Source: Paracoccaceae bacterium (GTDB lineage: Bacteria > Pseudomonadota > Alphaproteobacteria > Rhodobacterales > Rhodobacteraceae). Taken from it: a stretch of DNA of 5,910 nt. Made by a program: the position numbers and the translations under genes. Numbering within the stretch: position 1 is the stretch's first letter; the number at the start of each line of letters is the position of its first letter. Below, in pieces: positions 1 through 5,864 of this stretch. The stretch is taken from NCBI GenBank assembly GCA_024644285.1, contig JAHELH010000076.1, forward strand, positions 3,365-9,274, in the 5' to 3' direction. The notes under the pieces were generated by a model. That model had not been told where the DNA came from, did no database searches, and saw only the letters and a list, made by a program, of their open reading frames with translations.

Positions 1-339
1 CTTGACCCGGGCGACGTTGTCGAGTTGGCCGGCGCCGCTGTCCAGATCGATATCGGCCCAGTCGTAATCGACGCCCGCGCCCAGCACGAACTGGCCGAAA
101 TCGTAGTCGTAACCGGCGGTCAGGCCGCCGATTACGCCACTGCCCTGGTCGGTGGCCGCGCCCGAGGCGTCCAGGTCGCCGTAGCCCAGTTGCACACCGA
201 CATAAGGACCGGTCCAGTCAGTGCCCGGCGCGACGATGACCGGCGCAAGCACCGGCTCGATGACCGGGTCGGCCAGACCGCCCGCAAGCGCGGGCATCGC
301 AATAGCGGTGACGGCGGCGCTCAGAAGTAGGGTTCTCAT
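1..339 (-). CDS. Outer-membrane beta-barrel protein, N-terminal part (runs off the left edge)
   Basis: The frame is open from an ATG at 339 to the window edge, giving 113 residues with no stop, so the gene is truncated by the window. Residues 1-19 (MRTLLLSAAVTAIAMPALA) form a signal peptide with an ALA cleavage site. A Pro/Val/Ala-rich stretch (about 24-38) follows. The barrel begins at about residue 42 with WTGPYVGVQLGYG, the aromatic-Gly first strand typical of Omp25/OmpA-like small outer-membrane barrels. Alternating Gly/Tyr/Asp-rich strands follow (TAGYDYDFGQFVLGAGVDYD). The inferred location is the outer membrane, with a structural or porin-like role; no substrate can be assigned. A GGAG ribosome site at 348-351 lies 8 bases before the ATG. 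The gene is divergent from the mttB-like gene across 418 bases. The family-level call is strong; the exact family and the C-terminus are not visible. Confidence 0.85.
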   Translation of the reverse strand, partial: MRTLLLSAAVTAIAMPALAGGLADPVIEPVLAPVIVAPGTDWTGPYVGVQLGYGDLDASGAATDQGSGVIGGLTAGYDYDFGQFVLGAGVDYDWADIDLDSGAGQLDNVARVK

Positions 340-347
340 TTTTTTAT

Positions 348-351
348 CTCC
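348..351 (-). promoter_or_regulatory. Ribosome binding site of the beta-barrel protein gene
   Basis: On the minus strand GGAG stands 8 bases upstream of the ATG at 339, separated by an A-rich spacer (ATAAAAAA). The spacing and the unpaired A tract fit an efficiently translated outer-membrane protein gene, and they support this ATG as the start. Confidence 0.7.
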
Positions 352-585
352 GTTGTCTTCAGGCTCAGGCCGCCGCCCATTCAAGTACGGCGGCGGCGAT
401 GTTGTAACGAAAGACAGATGGTATCGGCATGTTCCCGCGTCGAGAGGTTCGACGCGATTTCGGCCGGGGTCGGAACGACTTTGCCGATCTTCGCCATATT
501 TCCGGCGAATCGCCGCGTACCGTGTTGCATTGCCGCAACATTCCGGGAATTCCGTCCGCCGCATTTGGAACAGAAGTGTCGCGGA

Positions 586-613
586 TGGCGAACTATGCTG
601 GGGTCGAACCAAC
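586..613 (-). other. tRNA-like 3' end (T-arm, acceptor strand, CCA) without the rest of a tRNA
   Basis: Read on the minus strand, 613-597 gives a 5-base stem GTTGG, the 7-base loop TTCGACC (a perfect TTCRANY T-loop) and the pairing strand CCAGC, with one G-T pair. Exactly 7 bases (ATAGTTC), one discriminator base (G) and CCA follow, ending at 586, which is the geometry of a tRNA 3' end. Upstream (614-690) there is no anticodon arm and no GAACTAT to pair with the acceptor strand, so this is not an intact tRNA. It could be a tRNA remnant left by an integration or deletion event, or a chance match. Confidence 0.3.
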
Positions 614-671
614 GGCTGGGCGGGGAGACCGGCGATGTACTGGCGGCTGGCACTTGTGGTCAGGACGATCG

Positions 672-700
672 GCGCGGCCAGGGGCCGCGCGGCCCGCGGG
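672..700. repeat. Overlapping GC-rich inverted repeats in the leader of the mttB-like gene
   Basis: Three self-complementary elements overlap. They are an 8-base inverted repeat GCGCGGCC/GGCCGCGC (672-679 and 683-690) with a 3-base loop, a perfect 14-base palindrome GGGCCGCGCGGCCC (682-695), and an 8-base palindrome CCCGCGGG (693-700). The first two share bases and could not both form as RNA hairpins. They lie about 58-86 bases before the ATG at 758. No T tract follows, so this is not a standard terminator. It could be an operator, an RNA leader structure, or chance in very GC-rich DNA. Confidence 0.35.
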
Positions 701-757
701 AGGCCTTGCGGAGGCTGAGCCCCGCCCCTTGTTGCAACGCCCTCACGGAACTCGCCC

Positions 758-2296
758 ATGAACGACCAGTCCCACCGCCGCTCCGGAGGCCGCGCCGCGC
801 GCCGGGCGCTGCGCGCCGCCCCCCTGACAGACGACCAGCGCGCCGTGCGCCCCGGAATGGAGGGCGGCCGCTACGATCCCCTAACCGACGCCGATGTCGC
901 CCGCATCCACGCCGCCGCCCTGCAGGCGCTGGAAGAGATCGGCCTGGCCGACGCACCGGCCTCGGGCGTCGAGATCCTGACCGGCGCCGGAGCCATCCAG
1001 GGCGACGACGGCCGCATCCGCTTTCCAGGCGCGCTGGTCGAGGACATGCTGGCCAAGGCCGCCCGCGGCATCACGCTGCATGGCCGCGAGGCGCGCCACG
1101 ATCTGCACCTGTCCGGCACCCGGGTGCATTACGGCACCGCCGGGGCCGCGGTGCACCTGGTCGACGCCACCGGCCGCGCCTACCGCGAATCCACCGTGCA
1201 GGACCTGCACGACGCCGCCCGGATCGCCGACACGCTCGACAACATTCACTTCCTGCAGCGGCCCATGGTCTGCCGCGACATTCCCGACAACCGCGAGATG
1301 GACCTGAACACCATCTATGCCTGCGTCTCGGGCACCGCCAAGCATATCGGCGTCAGCTTCACCGAGCCGGGATTCGTCGCCGACGGCATCGAGATGCTGC
1401 ACATGGTGGCGGGCGGCGAGGAAGCCTGGCGCGCCCGTCCCTTCGTCTCCAACACCAACTGCTTCGTCGTGCCGCCGATGAAATTCGCCACCGAGGCCTG
1501 CCTGGTGATGGAGAACTGCATCCGCGCGGGCATGCCGGTCTTGCTGCTTTCAGCGGGCATGGCCGGGGCCACCGCGCCCTCGACCGTGGCGGGCGCCATC
1601 GTGCAGGCGGTGGCCGAGTGCCTGGCGGGCATCGTCTATGTCAACGCGATGCAGCCGGGCCACCCGGCGGTCTTCGGCACCTGGCCCTTCGGGCTGGATC
1701 TGCGCACCGGCGCGATGAGCGTGGGGTCCGGCGAGCAGGCGCTGCTGACGGCGGGCTGCGCGCAGATGCACCGGTTCTACGGCGTGCCCGGCGGCGCCGC
1801 GGCTGGCGCATCCGACGCCAAGCTGCCCGACATGCAGGCCGGGTGGGAGCAGATGTGCTCGAACGTCATGGCGGGGCTCGCCGGGCTGAACATGGTCTAC
1901 GAGGCGGCCGGGATGCATGCCTCGCTGCTGGGCTTCTGCCACGAAAGCCTGATCCTCGGTGACGACATCATCGGCCAGGCGCTGCGCTGTGTGCGCGGGA
2001 TCGAGGTGGACGACGAGACCCTGGCGCTGGACCAGATGCGGCAGGTCTGCCTCGGCGGTCCGGGACATTACCTGGGCACCGACCAGACGCTGGCGCGGAT
2101 GCAGGCCGATCATGTCTATCCCCGCCTGGGCGATCGCACTTCGCCCAAGGAGTGGGACGAGATCGGCAAGCCCGACCTGGTGGCGGCGGCCAAGGCGCGG
2201 AAGGAGGCAATCCTGGCCACCCGCTCCGCGGCGCGACTGGATCCGCAGACCGACGCGGCGATCCGCAAGCGATTCCGGATACACCTTCCGGCGTAG
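758..2296 (+). CDS. MttB-superfamily corrinoid-dependent methyltransferase, non-pyrrolysine type
   Basis: This is a complete 512-residue protein of the trimethylamine methyltransferase (MttB, COG5598) superfamily. Members move a methyl group from a quaternary or tertiary amine to the cobalt of a corrinoid protein in the cytoplasm. Family-type stretches run along its length: GGRYDPLTDADVARIH (37-51), VHYGTAGAAVHLVD (123-136), RPFVSNTNCFVVPP (227-240), FGTWPFGLDLRTGAMS (306-321), SDAKLPDMQAG (352-362), the GLNMVYEAAGMHASLLGF helix (376-393), GPGHYLG (434-440), and the C-terminal YPRLGDRTSPKEWDEIGKPDL (454-474). Archaeal MttB carries pyrrolysine (in-frame TAG) just before the SD-K-PD-QAG stretch. 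Here about residues 345-351 read GGAAAGA with no TAG, so the enzyme belongs to the non-Pyl group that includes the glycine betaine enzyme MtgB. The substrate is unknown. No corrinoid protein is encoded in the window. The start is supported by family length and a modest ACGGAA ribosome site. Confidence 0.9.
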   Translation: MNDQSHRRSGGRAARRALRAAPLTDDQRAVRPGMEGGRYDPLTDADVARIHAAALQALEEIGLADAPASGVEILTGAGAIQGDDGRIRFPGALVEDMLAKAARGITLHGREARHDLHLSGTRVHYGTAGAAVHLVDATGRAYRESTVQDLHDAARIADTLDNIHFLQRPMVCRDIPDNREMDLNTIYACVSGTAKHIGVSFTEPGFVADGIEMLHMVAGGEEAWRARPFVSNTNCFVVPPMKFATEACLVMENCIRAGMPVLLLSAGMAGATAPSTVAGAIVQAVAECLAGIVYVNAMQPGHPAVFGTWPFGLDLRTGAMSVGSGEQALLTAGCAQMHRFYGVPGGAAAGASDAKLPDMQAGWEQMCSNVMAGLAGLNMVYEAAGMHASLLGFCHESLILGDDIIGQALRCVRGIEVDDETLALDQMRQVCLGGPGHYLGTDQTLARMQADHVYPRLGDRTSPKEWDEIGKPDLVAAAKARKEAILATRSAARLDPQTDAAIRKRFRIHLPA

Positions 2297-2336
2297 CCGA
2301 CTCGCAGGAGCCGTCTGGAAATGGTAATATCATGAT

Positions 2337-2361
2337 GCGCGGGTCATTTTCCGCGCGGTTT
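2337..2361 (+). terminator. Possible intrinsic terminator after the mttB-like gene
   Basis: An inverted repeat GCGCGG (2337-2342) / CCGCGC (2351-2356) encloses an 8-base loop and is followed by GGTTTCGATTT. It starts 40 bases after the methyltransferase stop. The stem is short and the T-run is interrupted, so termination strength is doubtful. It also lies within 55 bases upstream of the next start codon, so a leader hairpin for that small gene is an alternative. Confidence 0.35.
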
Positions 2362-2390
2362 CGATTTGCTCGATATGGATTGGAAACATC

Positions 2391-2702
2391 ATGCGCATTC
2401 TGCTTCTGTTGCTCGCTATGTCCTTTGCCACGTCCGCCAGCGCCGGGGCATGCCGGTACCCCATCGACAAACCCGACCGCTGTCCTGGAACGAAATTCCG
2501 CGTGGTCCCGCCCGAAGTGGCCAAGGACCTTGAAATCCTGAGAATTCCGACCACGGATCCCATTCCCCTTATCGTCGGGCATTACTGGAAGTGTCGCACG
2601 GAAGGCGGTCGCACGCCGATCGGCGATCATCCCGAATTCGAGATCTGCGACCTGGTGACGGTAGTTTGCACTTCGGACCAGAGCTTTTGCGTGGAGAATT
2701 GA
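2391..2702 (+). CDS. Small exported six-cysteine protein of unknown function
   Basis: This 103-residue protein has a clear Sec signal peptide, MRILLLLLAMSFATSASA, with likely cleavage after A18 or A20. That leaves a mature chain of about 85 residues with six cysteines (21, 31, 68, 86, 93, 100). An even cysteine number in an exported protein suggests three disulfides in the periplasm or outside the cell. The middle (about 32-65) is Pro- and Val-rich, and no membrane segment follows the signal. I recognise no family. A lipoprotein anchored at C21 is a weaker alternative, because the preceding AGA is a poor lipobox. A GGAA site 6 bases before the ATG supports this start. Base composition is less GC-rich than its neighbours, and rarer codons such as CTT, TTG, GTA and AGA appear. 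The stop lies 8 bases from the convergent Uup gene's stop. Translation is plausible from the intact signal peptide, not from homology. Confidence 0.72.
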   Translation: MRILLLLLAMSFATSASAGACRYPIDKPDRCPGTKFRVVPPEVAKDLEILRIPTTDPIPLIVGHYWKCRTEGGRTPIGDHPEFEICDLVTVVCTSDQSFCVEN

Positions 2703-2710
2703 CCGGGCAT

Positions 2711-4522
2711 TCAGTTCTTCTGAGCCAGATCCTCCAACTCCAGCCATTCGGTCTCGGCAGCCTCCAGCGCCGCCTGCCGCTCGGCCAGAGCCGCGCTGGC
2801 CTTGGCGAATCTGTCCGGGTCGCGGGCGTAGAGAGCGGGGTCGGACAACAGCTCCGACAGCTTGGCGATCTCGGCCTCCAGCCGGACAATCAGCTGCGGT
2901 AGCGCCTCGAGCCGGTGCTTCTGGGTGAAGCTGAGCCCCTTTGACACCGCCTTCTTCCGGGGCGCGGCGGCTGGTTTCGGCCCGGGCCTTGAGGTTTCCG
3001 GCGCGGCCTCGTCCTCGCCGCGCTGCGCCCGGTAATCCGACCAGCCGCCCGCATAGACCACCGCGCGCCCGTCGCCCTCCATCGCGACGGTGGTGGTGGC
3101 GACGCGGTCGAGGAAATCGCGATCGTGACTGACCAGCAGCACGGTGCCGGCATAATCGCCCAGCAGGTCCTGCAAGAGGTCCAGCGTCTCGATATCCAGG
3201 TCGTTCGTCGGCTCGTCCAGCACCAGCAGGTTCGATTGCCGCGCCATGATCCGCGCCAGAAGCAGCCGCGCCGTCTCGCCGCCCGAAAGCGAGCGCACCG
3301 GCGCGCGGGCCTGCGCCTCGGAGAACAGGAAATCCTTGAGATAGCCCACCACGTGGCGCGGCGCGCCGCGCACCATCACATGGTCCGAGCGGCCGGTGAC
3401 GCCCATGTCGGGCGCGTGGGTCAACGTCTCCCAGAGGCTGAGATCAGGGTCCAACGCGGCGCGGTTCTGGTCGAAGACCGCGATGTCGAGATTGGTGCCA
3501 AGGGTCACGCTACCGGTGTCTGGTTCCAGCGCGCCGGTCAGCATCTTCAGAAGCGTCGTCTTGCCCACGCCGTTGGGTCCGACAAAGGCAACACGGTCGC
3601 CGCGCAGCACCCGCAGCGAGAACGGCTTGAGGAGGATCTTTTCGCCAAAAGCCTTTGAAATCCCCAGCGCTTCGATCACCCGTTTGCCCGAGGCCTGGCC
3701 CGGGTCGAGCGCCATGTCCGCAGTGCCCTGCCGCCGGATCTGCGCCGCGCGCTCGGCCCGCAGCGCCTTGAGCGCCCGCAGGCGGCCTTGGTTGCGGGTG
3801 CGGCGGGCCGAGATGCCCTCGACCGCCCAGCGCGCCTCGGCCCGGATCTTGCGGTCGAGCTTGTGGCGCGTCTCGTCCTCCTCGGCCCAGACCTTGTCGC
3901 GCCAGTCCTCGAAACCGTCGAAGCCATGCTCGCGCCGCCGCACCACGCCGCGATCGATCCACAGCGTCGCCCGGGTCAGCGCGCGCAGAAACGCCCGGTC
4001 GTGGCTGATCAGCACGAAGGCCGCGCGGCTGGAGCGCAGGTGCTCCTCCAGCCAGCCGATGGCGGTGATGTCCAGGTGGTTGGTGGGCTCGTCGAGCAGC
4101 ATCAGCGCCGGTTCCGCCGCGATCAGCCGCGCCAGCGCCGCGCGGCGCCGCTCGCCGCCGCTGGCGGCCGAGACCGGCGTCGCGGGGTCGAACTTCAGCC
4201 CCTCGGCGGCCTTGTCGATCCGGTACTCCTCGCCTGCCGGCAGGCCGGCGGCGGCGAAGTCGCGCAGGGTGGCGAAGCCGGACAGGTCGGGGTCCTGCTC
4301 CATGTAGCCCACGGTGGCGCCCGGCGGCGTGACGACCGCGCCGCGGTCGGGCTCCACCAGCCCGGCCATCACCTTCATCAGCGTCGACTTGCCCGATCCG
4401 TTGCGCCCCACCAGCGCCACCCGGTCGCCGGGCTGGATCACCGCGTCGACGCCGTCAAGCAGCGGATCGCCGCCGAAGGTCAGCGCGATGTCGGTCAGTT
4501 GCAAAAGCGGGGCCCGGGCCAT
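2711..4522 (-). CDS. uup: ABC-F family ATPase, Uup type
   Basis: This 603-residue soluble protein has two ABC ATPase domains and no membrane segments, the ABC-F layout. Domain 1 has Walker A GRNGSGKST (39-47), Q76, signature SGGERRR (121-127), Walker B LLDEPTNHLD (142-151) and switch H174. Domain 2 has Walker A GPNGVGKTT (315-323), signature LSGGE (412-416), Walker B LVLDEPTNDLD (433-443) and H466. Both catalytic glutamates are present. The linker (about 215-282) contains ARRTRNQGRLRALKALRAER (239-258), characteristic of Uup. After a Pro/Ala/Lys-rich hinge (about 505-530), residues 534-600 form the Uup C-terminal coiled coil. Uup proteins act on ribosomes and/or branched DNA and affect precise transposon excision; the role here is inferred from family. 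The length is close to E. coli Uup (about 635). The ribosome site before the ATG is weak. The gene is co-directional with olsB, 85 bases downstream of it, so co-transcription is possible. A resistance-type ABC-F is less likely given the C-terminal domain. Confidence 0.93.
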   Translation of the reverse strand: MARAPLLQLTDIALTFGGDPLLDGVDAVIQPGDRVALVGRNGSGKSTLMKVMAGLVEPDRGAVVTPPGATVGYMEQDPDLSGFATLRDFAAAGLPAGEEYRIDKAAEGLKFDPATPVSAASGGERRRAALARLIAAEPALMLLDEPTNHLDITAIGWLEEHLRSSRAAFVLISHDRAFLRALTRATLWIDRGVVRRREHGFDGFEDWRDKVWAEEDETRHKLDRKIRAEARWAVEGISARRTRNQGRLRALKALRAERAAQIRRQGTADMALDPGQASGKRVIEALGISKAFGEKILLKPFSLRVLRGDRVAFVGPNGVGKTTLLKMLTGALEPDTGSVTLGTNLDIAVFDQNRAALDPDLSLWETLTHAPDMGVTGRSDHVMVRGAPRHVVGYLKDFLFSEAQARAPVRSLSGGETARLLLARIMARQSNLLVLDEPTNDLDIETLDLLQDLLGDYAGTVLLVSHDRDFLDRVATTTVAMEGDGRAVVYAGGWSDYRAQRGEDEAAPETSRPGPKPAAAPRKKAVSKGLSFTQKHRLEALPQLIVRLEAEIAKLSELLSDPALYARDPDRFAKASAALAERQAALEAAETEWLELEDLAQKN

Positions 4523-4607
4523 AGCGGCCAGCTAATCGCCGCGCCGGGCGGCGTCAATGCCGGGCCGCCGAGCGGACGGGCGCGCGCCGTGGCAGACGGC
4601 GAGACGG
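4523..4607 (-). other. Spacer between olsB and uup
   Basis: The 85 bases downstream of the olsB stop, read on the minus strand, contain a small hairpin (GCCGT, five-base loop, ACGGC) and a repeated GCCGTCT. There is no T tract and no convincing promoter. Read-through from olsB into uup therefore looks possible, but is not shown by sequence alone. Confidence 0.4.
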
Positions 4608-5360
4608 CTATCCGGCCACGGCCCGCAGGGCGCGCGCCCGGCCGGCCGGAATCGCGCCGATCTCGAGCCCGGTGAAGACGTGCAGCGTATTCATCCCGGC
4701 ATCGACCACCGCGTGGTCGCTGACCCAGCCGCCCATCGCCAGGTATGTGCGCAGCAGCGGCGGCATCGTCTGCATCGCCCGGCGCGAGTCGGGCGCATCT
4801 GGCAGATCGCGCGCGAAGCGGACGACCTGCGCCGCCTTGATCCGCGGCAACCAGCGCGCCGGCCCGAGATGCCGCGCTCTCAGCACCCCGAAGGCGTCGA
4901 GATACGCGCCCGGATCGGTGCCCCGGAACGACGAGCAGCCGAACAGCATGCCGATCCCGGTGGTGTCGACGAACCGGGTCATCGCCCCCCACGCCACGCG
5001 CAGGATATCGGGATCTATGCATCCGGGGCGGATGCAGAAGCGCCCGACCTCGGCCAGGCGGCCGGGGAACCGTCCCAGGGCTCCGAGGTCATAATATTGC
5101 GCGGCGTAGCTGCGGTATATTTCGCGTCCCGCCGCAAGCGGCAGCAGCCGGAAGCAGCAAACCAGTCTGCCGGATTGCGACTCCTCCACCAGGACGTGCC
5201 GGCTGATGTCGTCGAAGGCGTCGCGATCCCGTCCGCTGGCGCCCGCGACCGCGCCGCCATGTTCCACGAAGACGAGGTGACGCAGCCGCTGCGCGGCCAG
5301 AAGGTCGACCCCGGATTTGGCCGTGCGCGCCGCGTAGCGGCCCCTGCGCAGGGCAATCAC
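4608..5360 (-). CDS. olsB: Ornithine lipid N-acyltransferase (OlsB-type, GNAT fold)
   Basis: With the GTG start at 5360 this is a 250-residue OlsB-like protein (COG3176, older label 'putative hemolysin'). OlsB transfers a 3-hydroxyacyl group from acyl carrier protein to the alpha-amino group of ornithine, giving lyso-ornithine lipid at the cytoplasmic membrane face. Family stretches include LAAQRLRHLVF (21-31), RHVLVEE (54-60), LVCCFRLLPL (66-75), RSYAAQYYDL (83-92), EVGRFCIRP (104-112), PDILRVAWGAMTRFVD (117-132), LLFGCSSFRGTD (139-149, read FGCSSFRGTD) and a C-terminal PPLLRTYLAMGGWVSDHAVVD (about 200-220). The frame stays open upstream to 5780, but that part overlaps msrB antisense. GTG at 5360 has AAGGA 10 bases upstream and gives the usual family N-terminus; an ATG at 5399 has no usable ribosome site. 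OlsA, the second acyltransferase, is not in the window. Calling the substrate ornithine rests on family only. Confidence 0.88.
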   Translation of the reverse strand: MIALRRGRYAARTAKSGVDLLAAQRLRHLVFVEHGGAVAGASGRDRDAFDDISRHVLVEESQSGRLVCCFRLLPLAAGREIYRSYAAQYYDLGALGRFPGRLAEVGRFCIRPGCIDPDILRVAWGAMTRFVDTTGIGMLFGCSSFRGTDPGAYLDAFGVLRARHLGPARWLPRIKAAQVVRFARDLPDAPDSRRAMQTMPPLLRTYLAMGGWVSDHAVVDAGMNTLHVFTGLEIGAIPAGRARALRAVAG

Positions 5361-5370
5361 CGGTTCACGA

Positions 5371-5375
5371 TCCTT
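5371..5375 (-). promoter_or_regulatory. Ribosome binding site deciding the olsB start
   Basis: On the minus strand AAGGA, preceded by further A residues, lies 10 bases upstream of the GTG at 5360. The nearest in-frame ATG (5399) has only an AGG directly abutting it. This favours GTG as the start, shortening the open frame to 250 residues and leaving a 108-base divergent spacer before msrB. Confidence 0.6.
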
Positions 5376-5379
5376 TTTG

Positions 5380-5407
5380 TTGGACGCTGGCCGCGGCATC
5401 CTAGATA
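5380..5407 (+). promoter_or_regulatory. Possible msrB promoter
   Basis: TTGGAC (5380-5385) and TAGATA (5402-5407) are spaced 16 bases apart. Each matches the sigma-70 consensus only partly (the TTG of -35; T, A and A of -10), as is common in high-GC alphaproteobacteria. The position, about 60 bases before the msrB ATG and inside the short divergent spacer with olsB, is suitable. No operator repeat is obvious. Confidence 0.3.
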
Positions 5408-5452
5408 TGTCTCGCGTGAAATGTGTCCGCACTATGCGACAAGAGCCCGCCG

Positions 5453-5458
5453 AAAGGA
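5453..5458 (+). promoter_or_regulatory. Ribosome binding site deciding the msrB start
   Basis: AAAGGA stands 10 bases before the ATG at 5469. The reading frame is open far upstream, with an in-frame ATG at 5421 among others, but only 5469 has this site and gives the normal MsrB N-terminus. Confidence 0.7.
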
Positions 5459-5468
5459 CAGTGCCAAG

Positions 5469-5864
5469 ATGGAAAAGGTCACCAAGACGGACGACGAGTG
5501 GCGCGATCAGCTCAGCGCCCTGGCCTACAAGGTCACCCGCAAGCACGGAACTGAACGGGCGTTCAGCCACGAGGACTTTCCCGAGGGCCCGGGCATGTTC
5601 ACCTGCGTCTGCTGCGGCGCGCCGCTCTTCGACAAGGCGCACAAGTTCGACAGCGGCACCGGTTGGCCGTCGTTCTACAAGCCGGCCAATAGCGAAATGG
5701 TCGGCGAAAAACAGGATAACAGCTGGTTCATGCGCCGCACCGAGGTGCATTGCAACCGCTGCGAGGCGCATCTGGGCCATGTCTTTCCCGACGGCCCGCA
5801 GCCGACCGGCCTGCGCTACTGCATCAACGGCGTGGCGCTGGAATTCGAGCCCAGGGAAGAATAG
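5469..5864 (+). CDS. msrB: Peptide methionine-(R)-S-oxide reductase MsrB
   Basis: This complete 131-residue single-domain MsrB reduces the R-epimer of methionine sulfoxide in oxidised proteins in the cytoplasm; no signal peptide is present. It starts with TDDEWRDQL (7-15), the usual N-terminal helix. Two zinc-binding pairs are present, C46/C49 (CVCCG) and C95/C98 (CNRC). The substrate-pocket stretch SGTGWPSFYKPAN (62-74), HLGHVFPDGP (101-110) and the catalytic C118 in LRYCINGVALEF (115-126) are all intact. The position that holds the resolving cysteine in E. coli and Neisseria MsrB (SGCGWPSF) is Thr64 here, so regeneration must use another cysteine or direct reduction. An extra C48 sits inside the first zinc pair. 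Length is normal for the family. The gene is divergent from olsB, and no MsrA is in the window. The assignment is very secure. Confidence 0.96.
   Translation: MEKVTKTDDEWRDQLSALAYKVTRKHGTERAFSHEDFPEGPGMFTCVCCGAPLFDKAHKFDSGTGWPSFYKPANSEMVGEKQDNSWFMRRTEVHCNRCEAHLGHVFPDGPQPTGLRYCINGVALEFEPREE

Larger units (their letters stand above)
340..757. other. 418-base divergent intergenic region, no convincing gene
   Basis: This gap separates the minus-strand beta-barrel gene from the plus-strand mttB-like gene, so it should carry both promoters. I cannot place either with confidence. On the minus strand a TTGAAT at about 378-383 is a possible -35 element for the beta-barrel gene, but no good -10 follows it. 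The middle part (about 405-600) is visibly less GC-rich than the flanking genes, as expected for non-coding DNA. A minus-strand frame at 381-653 (90 codons) has no recognisable domain and no good ribosome site, so I did not call it. The region also holds a tRNA-like 3' end (586-613) and overlapping GC palindromes (672-700), listed separately. Confidence 0.6.

Noticed and set aside
381..653. Minus-strand 90-codon frame with a CSKCGG motif
   Set aside because: It has no good ribosome site, no recognisable family and an Arg-rich tail. Only one cysteine pair is present, and the frame crosses the tRNA-like fragment. Not enough to call a gene.
586..690. Intact tRNA gene on the minus strand
   Set aside because: The T-arm and CCA fit, but no anticodon arm, D-arm or 5' acceptor strand (GAACTAT) is found upstream, either with a short or a long variable arm.
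418..1962. Long plus-strand open frame of 514 codons
   Set aside because: It overlaps the mttB-like gene in another frame. Its product is Arg/Pro/Gly-rich low-complexity sequence typical of out-of-frame reading in high-GC DNA.
2325..2330. TAATAT as a -10 element for the small exported protein gene
   Set aside because: No TTG-type -35 lies at a suitable distance upstream, and the possible terminator hairpin would fall between it and the gene.
3396..4307. Plus-strand 303-codon frame antisense to uup
   Set aside because: It is Ser/Arg-rich shadow coding with no domain, lying wholly inside a clearly recognisable two-domain ATPase gene.
4557..5468. Long in-frame upstream extension of msrB
   Set aside because: This part is antisense to olsB and has shadow-type composition. 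The AAAGGA site and family N-terminus fix the msrB start at 5469.
5361..5780. N-terminal extension of olsB on the minus strand
   Set aside because: It is antisense to msrB and unlike the OlsB family N-terminus. The GTG at 5360 has the ribosome site.
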